Positions 8,073 to 12,532 of a stretch of 12,532 nucleotides of DNA are shown here, piece after piece. The notes under the pieces were generated by a model. That model saw only the letters and a list, made by a program, of their open reading frames with translations. It was not told the origin of the DNA and searched no databases. Position 1 is the first letter of the stretch, and each line of letters opens with the position of its first letter. Made by a program: the position numbers and the translations under genes. Origin of the DNA: CAKSKB01 sp034186235 (GTDB lineage Bacteria > Bacillota > Clostridia > HGM11514). The DNA lies in contig JAXGBA010000116.1 of assembly GCA_034186235.1 (NCBI GenBank), positions 1 through 12,532 of the forward strand, written 5' to 3'.

Positions 8073-8151
8073 ATCATTCTCCGTAACATGAAATCAAACG
8101 GGTGACAAAACACTGCCGCCCGCTTGAAAAGTCTTAGTATGTACCAAAATT

Positions 8152-9108
8152 TTATATAAAGAGTGTGCTGATTGATTTTTCGTCGAATATTCTGCTGATA
8201 GCTTCCGCAAACATCTGTGCAACAGAAAGAACATGAATTTTATCAAGCTTCTTTTCGTCGGGCAGCGGAAGGGTATCAAGCATGATGAGCTCTTTTATAG
8301 CCGATTTTTCGATTCTCTCGATAGCAGGTCCCGAAAGCACCGCATGCGTGCAGCAGGCATAAACCTCAGTTGCGCCTCTTTCCCTGAGGGCGTCGGCAGC
8401 ATGGCAGATTGTGCCGGCGGTGTCAATCATGTCGTCAACCAGAATAACCTTTTTACCCGCAACATCACCAATGATATTCATAACCTCGCATACATTGGCT
8501 TTGGGGCGTCTTTTATCGATAATTGCCATTGAGAGGTCAAGTCTTTCGGCAAACGAACGGACTCTCGTAACGCTGCCGAGGTCAGGCGATACGCACACAA
8601 CATTATCCTTTTCGGATGAGAATTTATCCGAATAATAGTTGGAAAGAATCGGAACTCCGAGGAGATGGTCAACCGGAATGTTGAAAAATCCCTGTATCTG
8701 AGATGCGTGAAGATCCATTGTAAGAACTCTGTCCGCACCGGCGGTAGCGATAAGGTCTGCAACAAGTTTCGCAGAAATCGGGTCGCGCGCCTTAGCTTTT
8801 CTGTCCTGTCTTGCGTAGCCGTAATAAGGAATAACAGCAGTTATTCTGCCAGCGGAGGCTCTCTTGAATGCGTCGATCATAATAAGAAGTTCCATAATAT
8901 TGTCGTTTACGGGGTCGCAGGTAGACTGCACAACAAACACATCTGCGCCTCTGACGGTTTCGGAGGTTGTAACAAACACCTCGCCGTCGCTAAACTTGCC
9001 CACCTTTGCGTTTCCGAGCGGAACACCGAGTATATCCGCAATCGCCTTTGCAAGAGCAATGTTGGAATTGCCTGCAAAAATTTTAACATTCTTACCATGT
9101 GCTATCAT
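8152..9108 (-). CDS. prs: Ribose-phosphate pyrophosphokinase (PRPP synthetase)
   Basis: A 318-residue enzyme that transfers pyrophosphate from ATP to ribose 5-phosphate, giving PRPP for purine, pyrimidine, NAD, histidine and tryptophan synthesis. Signatures seen: GKFSDGEVFV (37-46), the ATP-loop region YYGYARQDRKAKARDPISAK (95-114), DLHASQIQGFF (132-142, with His134), SPDLGSVTR (174-182), and the PRPP-binding loop VDDMIDTAGT (224-233). This is a class I bacterial type of standard length. The ATG overlaps the glmU stop in the form ATGA, and GGAG at 9117-9120 lies 8 nt upstream inside the end of glmU, so the two are probably translationally coupled. Confidence 0.97.
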   Translation of the reverse strand: MIAHGKNVKIFAGNSNIALAKAIADILGVPLGNAKVGKFSDGEVFVTTSETVRGADVFVVQSTCDPVNDNIMELLIMIDAFKRASAGRITAVIPYYGYARQDRKAKARDPISAKLVADLIATAGADRVLTMDLHASQIQGFFNIPVDHLLGVPILSNYYSDKFSSEKDNVVCVSPDLGSVTRVRSFAERLDLSMAIIDKRRPKANVCEVMNIIGDVAGKKVILVDDMIDTAGTICHAADALRERGATEVYACCTHAVLSGPAIERIEKSAIKELIMLDTLPLPDEKKLDKIHVLSVAQMFAEAISRIFDEKSISTLFI

Positions 9109-10478
9109 TTGTTTTTCTCCTTTCGGTCGGTCACCCAGCCGTGTTTATTAACTTGTTTAGCCCTGGCAATCGCCAGCGAATCCGCAGGAACATTATCCGT
9201 AATGGTAGAGCCTGCAGCGGTAAAAGCATTGTCGGCAACCTCAACGGGGGCAACAAGGTTGGTGTTGCAGCCGATGAAGGCATTATCGCCGATTTTTGTT
9301 CTGTATTTGTGATTTCCGTCATAATTCACCGTAACGGTTCCGCAGCCGAAATTCACCTTTGAGCCGACATCGCTGTCGCCCACATATGTCAAGTGCGAAA
9401 CCTTCGTTCCGTCGTCAATCGAGGAATTCTTGATTTCAACAAAATCACCTATCTTAACATTCTTTCCGATTTTCGAATTTGGTCTGATGTAAGCAAATGG
9501 TCCTACATTCGTGCCGCTTTGAATCTCACTTTCAACGCAAACCGAATTTGCAATGTTGACCTCGCAGCCGACTTTCATATCCACAAGCCTCGACTGCGGT
9601 CCGATAACGCAGTTCTTCCCTATCTCGGTTTTTCCGAAGATAAAGCAGCCCGGCTCTATAACCGTATCGCAGCCAACCTCAACATCATCGCCTATGTAAG
9701 TGTTTTGGGGGTCGGTCACCGTAACGCCGGATTCCATAATTCTTCTGACATTCCTTGCGTTTATAAGCTTATCCATCTCGGCAAGCTGAAAACGGTCGTT
9801 CACACCAAGAAGTTCCGTGTAATCCTTCATGAGAGCAACCGAAACCGTTTTGCCCTCCGCCTTAAGCACGGAAAGCACATCCGGGAGATAGTATTCCCCC
9901 TGAGCATTGTTGTTATTGATTTTTTTAATAGCCTCAAAAAGCAGCTTTGAATCAAAGAAATATATTCCGCTGTTTATAAGGTTAACCGCCAGTTCGGTAT
10001 CACTTGCGTCCTTTTGCTCGACAATCGCCTTAAACTCGCCGTTTTCCTCGATGACCCTTCCGTACCCGAACGGATCGTCAACCCTTGCCGCTAAAATCGT
10101 TGCCGCAGCGGACGAATTTTTATGCGTTTCATAACATTCTTTAAGCGTTTGTGCGGTTATCGCCGGAACATCGCCGCTGAGTATAAGCACATCGCCTGAA
10201 TAATTCTCGAAAAGGGATTCGGTCTGCATAACAGCGTGTGCAGTTCCCAAAAGTTCATGCTGAAAGGCGTACTCCGCACGGCTTTTGACATGAGCCATAA
10301 CCTCTTGCGCTTTATGACCGACAACAATAACCGTTTTTTCCGCACCGCAGCGCTCCGCCGCCTCAATGCACCTGTCAATCATAGTTTTACCGCAAACCTT
10401 ATGAAGCACCTTTGATGTATCGGACTTCATGCGTTTGCCGTGACCCGCAGCCATAATGACCGCCCTAAGTCTTTGCAT
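9105..10478 (-). CDS. glmU: Bifunctional UDP-GlcNAc pyrophosphorylase / GlcN-1-P acetyltransferase
   Basis: A 457-residue enzyme that acetylates glucosamine-1-phosphate and then joins it to UTP, giving UDP-GlcNAc for peptidoglycan and wall polymers. The N-terminal uridyltransferase domain (about 1-230) has AAGHGKRMKS (10-19), VLHKVCGK (24-31), SGDVP (101-105, metal-binding Asp103) and GVNDRFQLA (225-233, Asn227). The C-terminal part (about 255-440) is a left-handed beta-helix of hexapeptide repeats, with RPNSKIGKNVKIGDFVEIKN at 332-351 and SHLTYVGDSDVG at 361-372; His362 is the likely acetyltransfer base. Both active sites look complete. The start is supported by GGAGG at 10488-10492, 9 nt upstream. 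It is the first gene of its operon and has its own promoter. Confidence 0.97.
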   Translation of the reverse strand: MQRLRAVIMAAGHGKRMKSDTSKVLHKVCGKTMIDRCIEAAERCGAEKTVIVVGHKAQEVMAHVKSRAEYAFQHELLGTAHAVMQTESLFENYSGDVLILSGDVPAITAQTLKECYETHKNSSAAATILAARVDDPFGYGRVIEENGEFKAIVEQKDASDTELAVNLINSGIYFFDSKLLFEAIKKINNNNAQGEYYLPDVLSVLKAEGKTVSVALMKDYTELLGVNDRFQLAEMDKLINARNVRRIMESGVTVTDPQNTYIGDDVEVGCDTVIEPGCFIFGKTEIGKNCVIGPQSRLVDMKVGCEVNIANSVCVESEIQSGTNVGPFAYIRPNSKIGKNVKIGDFVEIKNSSIDDGTKVSHLTYVGDSDVGSKVNFGCGTVTVNYDGNHKYRTKIGDNAFIGCNTNLVAPVEVADNAFTAAGSTITDNVPADSLAIARAKQVNKHGWVTDRKEKNK

Positions 10479-10517
10479 TAATTAAGACCTCCAGAAAATA
10501 TTTCAACAGCATTACAT

Positions 10518-10546
10518 ATTATATCAAATTTATTACAAAAAGCCAA
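10518..10546 (-). promoter_or_regulatory. Extended -10 promoter of the glmU-prs-pth-mfd operon
   Basis: Read on -, TTGGCT (10541-10546) is spaced 17 bp from a perfect TATAAT (10518-10523), which is preceded by TGA, the extended -10 TGn motif. Transcription would begin near 10511, about 33 nt before the glmU ATG. It lies just after the spoVG terminator, so glmU does not depend on spoVG transcription. Confidence 0.75.
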
Positions 10547-10601
10547 TGATTAAAAATAACAATAAAATGACGAATTTTGTCGAAACAATCGTTATAAGCA
10601 A

Positions 10602-10634
10602 CAAAAACACCCGCTCCCAAATCCGGAACGGGTG
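10602..10634 (-). terminator. Rho-independent terminator of spoVG
   Basis: On -, CACCCG (10608-10613) pairs with CGGGTG (10629-10634), extended after a one-base mismatch by TCC (10615-10617) with GGA (10625-10627). On -, the hairpin is followed by TTTTTGTT, the usual T-tail. It starts 6 bases after the spoVG stop (10641-10643) and separates spoVG from the glmU operon. Confidence 0.85.
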
Positions 10635-10640
10635 CAAAAG

Positions 10641-10922
10641 TCATTTGATAACGGAATCCGCCTGCGCCAAAAGTTCCTTATGATACATTTCTATAACGGT
10701 GCTTTCAATCATTTCTCTTGTTTCGGCGTTTATGGGATGCGCAATGTCCCTAAAACCGCCGTCAGGCATTTTGCGGCTGGGCATAGCTATAAAAAGCTTA
10801 TCCTGACCTTCGATAATCTTAATATCCCTTACAACAAAGCAGTCGTCAAATGTAACGGAAACAACCGCCTTCATTTTCCCCTCCGAGGTTATTGGTTTAA
10901 CTTTGACATCGGTAATTTTCAT
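10641..10922 (-). CDS. spoVG: SpoVG-family nucleic-acid-binding regulator
   Basis: A 93-residue protein of the SpoVG family (usually 85-100 residues), small regulators that bind DNA or RNA and in different Firmicutes affect septation, sporulation, capsule and virulence genes. The family signature is nearly complete: MKITDVKVKPI (1-11), GKMKAVVSVTFDDCFVVRDI (15-34), LFIAMPSRKMPDGGFRDIAHPI (43-64, given in parts: LFIAMPSR, PDGGFRDIAHPI) and ETREMIES (67-74). The start is supported by AAAGGGGG at 10932-10940, 9 nt upstream. The gene is monocistronic here, with its own promoter and terminator. The presence of spoVG does not by itself show that the organism sporulates, since non-sporing Firmicutes keep it. 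Confidence 0.96.
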   Translation of the reverse strand: MKITDVKVKPITSEGKMKAVVSVTFDDCFVVRDIKIIEGQDKLFIAMPSRKMPDGGFRDIAHPINAETREMIESTVIEMYHKELLAQADSVIK

Positions 10923-10978
10923 GATTTAAAACCCCCTTTATAATATTTGAAAAGCGTAATAAGTTGTCTATATATATA

Positions 10979-11006
10979 ATTATACACATTTTTTTAAAAA
11001 AGTAAA
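10979..11006 (-). promoter_or_regulatory. Sigma-A-type promoter of spoVG
   Basis: Read on -, TTTACT (11001-11006) is spaced 16 bp from a perfect TATAAT (10979-10984). Transcription would begin near 10972, about 50 nt before the ATG. In Bacillus subtilis spoVG is known for a sigma-H promoter; I could not find a clear sigma-H pair (AGGA-type -35 with GAAT -10) here. Confidence 0.6.
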
Positions 11007-11049
11007 GCTTTTTTCGTAAATTCTTCTAAAATAAAGTTTAGAAAATATA

Positions 11050-11078
11050 TTGATTTTTTTGGTGAAATTGTATAAAAT
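11050..11078 (+). promoter_or_regulatory. Sigma-A-type promoter of murC
   Basis: TTGATT (11050-11055) is spaced 17 bp from TAAAAT (11073-11078). An overlapping TATAAA at 11071-11076 would leave only 15 bp. Transcription would begin near 11085, about 35 nt before the ATG. It is back to back with the spoVG promoter, whose -35 ends 44 bp away, so the two face outwards from a shared AT-rich region. Confidence 0.55.
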
Positions 11079-11107
11079 ATATATTGGAACTAAATTTTAT
11101 TGTATTT

Positions 11108-11114
11108 AAGGTGG
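11108..11114 (+). promoter_or_regulatory. Ribosome binding site that sets the murC start
   Basis: AAGGTGG lies 6 nt before the ATG at 11121. A TTG in the same frame at 11100 would extend the protein by 7 residues, but it lies upstream of this site, has no Shine-Dalgarno of its own, and would put the site inside the coding region. The ATG is therefore preferred. Confidence 0.8.
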
Positions 11115-11120
11115 TATTTA

Positions 11121-12467
11121 ATGTATACAGATTTGATTAAACCCGGGAATCATATTCACTTCATAGGCATAGGCGGAGTGAGCATGAGTGGCCTGGCAAA
11201 GATACTTAACGCTAAGGGAATTACAGTCACAGGGTCGGACATAAACCATTCGGTTTATACGGATTCTCTCGAGTGCGCCGGCATAAAGGTTGATTATCCT
11301 CACACGGCAAAGCTGATGCGCGGCGCAAAGCTTGTTGTGTATACGGCGGCGGTTAAGGAGGATAACCCCGAAATGATATATGCCGCTCAAAACGGAATAC
11401 CGAAAATTGAGCGTGCAAAGCTTCTTGGGGTTATAATGAAGCACTACAGCCGTTCGATTGCAGTTTCCGGAACGCACGGCAAAACAACTGTTACAAGCAT
11501 GCTTGCAAAAATCATGCTTGACGCCGGCCTTGACCCCACCGTTACGGTCGGGGGCGAGCTTGAAGCAATCGGCGGAAATCTCCGCATAGGAAAAAGCGAG
11601 AATTTTCTTACGGAAGCCTGCGAATATGTTGACAGTTTCTTAAACTTTTTCCCGTCAATAAGCCTTATACTTAATATTGAAGAGGACCATCTCGACTATT
11701 TTTCCGGAATAGAACAGATAAAGCGTTCTTTCAGACAGTTTGCGTCACAGACATCTGATTTGCTGATAGTGTGCGGCGATGACAAAAACATCAAATCGGC
11801 GCTTGAAGGATTTGATACTGTGACATTCGGATTTTCCGAAAACTGCCGCTACCGTGCGGAGGATATATCGGAAAACGGATTTTTCACAGAATACACTCTT
11901 ATAAAAGATAAAGAAAAAATATGCACGGTCACCCTCTCGCTTAAAGGCCGGCATAATATCAAAAATTCACTGGCGGCGCTCGCCTGCGCTGACGCTCTCG
12001 GGATAGACCTGAAATCTGCCGCCGAATCGCTTAACGATTTTAAGGGAGCAAAGAGAAGGTTGGAATATAAAGGCAGTAAAAATGGATTTATGATTTACGA
12101 CGATTATGCACACCACCCGACAGAAATCAAGGCAACGCTTCAGGCAGCTTCAACCATACCGCATAATAAAATATGGTGCATATTCCAGCCGCACACATAT
12201 ACAAGAACAAAGGCTCTGCTTGATGACTTTGCAGAGGCGCTGATGAACGGCGGCAATATAATCATAACCGATATTTACGCAGCGCGCGAAAAAGATACCG
12301 GGCTTGTTACAGCAAAAGACCTGGCTGCAAAAATCGATGGAAGCGTCTATATAAGCAGCTTTGACGATATAAAAACATATATACTTGAAAACGCAAAACA
12401 GGACGACATCGTTATCACCATGGGCGCCGGAACCGTATCTAAAATAAGCAACGAGCTTCTTAAATAA
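11121..12467 (+). CDS. murC: UDP-N-acetylmuramate--L-alanine ligase MurC
   Basis: A cytoplasmic ligase of 448 residues that adds L-alanine to UDP-MurNAc with ATP, the first peptide step of peptidoglycan synthesis. Three Mur-ligase domains are visible: a Rossmann-like UDP-binding domain (HFIGIGGVSMSGLA at 13-25, TGSD at 37-40), a central ATPase domain with P-loop SGTHGKTT (116-123), the acidic and histidine stretch NIEEDHLDYF (185-194) and RHNIKNSLAA (278-287), and a C-terminal domain with DDYAHHPTEI (327-336), FQPHTYTRT (355-363) and MGAGTV (434-439). The HHPTE motif and GIGGxxMS opening separate MurC from MurD, MurE and MurF; length is typical. It is divergent from spoVG. No downstream gene begins within the window. 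Confidence 0.97.
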   Translation: MYTDLIKPGNHIHFIGIGGVSMSGLAKILNAKGITVTGSDINHSVYTDSLECAGIKVDYPHTAKLMRGAKLVVYTAAVKEDNPEMIYAAQNGIPKIERAKLLGVIMKHYSRSIAVSGTHGKTTVTSMLAKIMLDAGLDPTVTVGGELEAIGGNLRIGKSENFLTEACEYVDSFLNFFPSISLILNIEEDHLDYFSGIEQIKRSFRQFASQTSDLLIVCGDDKNIKSALEGFDTVTFGFSENCRYRAEDISENGFFTEYTLIKDKEKICTVTLSLKGRHNIKNSLAALACADALGIDLKSAAESLNDFKGAKRRLEYKGSKNGFMIYDDYAHHPTEIKATLQAASTIPHNKIWCIFQPHTYTRTKALLDDFAEALMNGGNIIITDIYAAREKDTGLVTAKDLAAKIDGSVYISSFDDIKTYILENAKQDDIVITMGAGTVSKISNELLK

Positions 12468-12475
12468 CAATAGCA

Positions 12476-12494
12476 GCACAGCATTTTGCTGTGC
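12476..12494. other. Perfect hairpin after murC, without a T-tract
   Basis: GCACAGCA (12476-12483) and TGCTGTGC (12487-12494) form an 8-bp perfect stem with a TTT loop, 8 bases after the murC stop. No T-run follows on +, and none follows on -, so it is not a standard intrinsic terminator. It may be a processing or stabilising 3' structure, or an element between murC and a gene beyond the window edge. Confidence 0.5.
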
Positions 12495-12532
12495 CGCTCA
12501 GACTGCCGAAAAAGTCGGTCAACCGCAAGCAA

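Noticed and set aside
8095..8130. Possible hairpin between prs and pth (CGG...GTG with CAC...CCG on -)
   Set aside because: The stem is short and bulged, has no T-tail, and no promoter follows. It is too weak to call a terminator or attenuator.
8665..9312. A 215-codon open frame on + across prs and the end of glmU
   Set aside because: It is a shadow of two well-conserved genes on - and has no recognisable protein features.
9393..9950. A 185-codon open frame on + inside glmU
   Set aside because: It is antisense to the conserved hexapeptide-repeat and uridyltransferase regions; no start signals.
10923..11110. A sigma-H promoter for spoVG, as in Bacillus subtilis
   Set aside because: AAGAATT-like sequence is present on -, but no GAAT-type -10 lies at the right distance; the sigma-A-type pair at 10979-11006 explains the start better.
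11100..11120. An upstream TTG start for murC
   Set aside because: It precedes the ribosome binding site AAGGTGG; the ATG at 11121 has ideal spacing and gives the normal MurC N-terminus.
1..12532. Mobile elements, CRISPR arrays, toxin-antitoxin or defence genes, tRNAs
   Set aside because: No transposase, integrase, regularly spaced repeats, terminal inverted repeats or cloverleaf-type sequences were seen; the gene content is core chromosomal.

Overview
This window looks like a core chromosomal segment of a Clostridia-type Firmicute (Bacillota). The evidence is the gene order spoVG-glmU-prs-pth-mfd-prsA-like, a Firmicutes housekeeping cluster, with murC divergent from spoVG. Purine-rich Shine-Dalgarno sites, sigma-A-like promoters, short U-tailed hairpin terminators, a lipoprotein foldase and an S-layer homology (SLH) surface protein all fit a monoderm or SLH-anchored cell wall. 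The species cannot be named from the sequence. No mobile element, CRISPR array, tRNA or rRNA was seen.

Layout from left to right: (1) the terminator of an upstream + strand gene outside the window, followed at once by a promoter and a leader of about 170 nt; (2) a large secreted SLH-domain protein on +, closed by a hairpin that can terminate from both sides; (3) on -, a PrsA-like foldase lipoprotein with a GTG start and its own promoter inside the end of mfd; (4) on -, the tightly packed run glmU, prs, pth, mfd, transcribed in that order from a strong extended -10 promoter; (5) on -, spoVG as a separate unit with its own promoter and terminator; (6) on +, murC, divergent from spoVG across an AT-rich region of about 200 bp; (7) 65 bases after murC holding a perfect hairpin without a T-tract.

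Functionally the genes lean towards the cell envelope: GlmU makes UDP-GlcNAc, MurC adds L-Ala to UDP-MurNAc, the PrsA-like protein probably helps exported proteins fold, and the SLH protein is an exported wall-bound product. Prs (PRPP synthesis), Pth (peptidyl-tRNA recycling) and Mfd (transcription-coupled repair) are housekeeping genes that travel with glmU in Firmicutes. SpoVG is a small nucleic-acid-binding regulator.

I found no convincing new multi-gene system. The points most worth a second look are the PrsA-like protein that lacks both usual parvulin histidines, the SLH protein with its uncharacterised large C-terminal part and structured leader, and the absence of genes often found in this cluster (purR, ctc, fin, spoVT).
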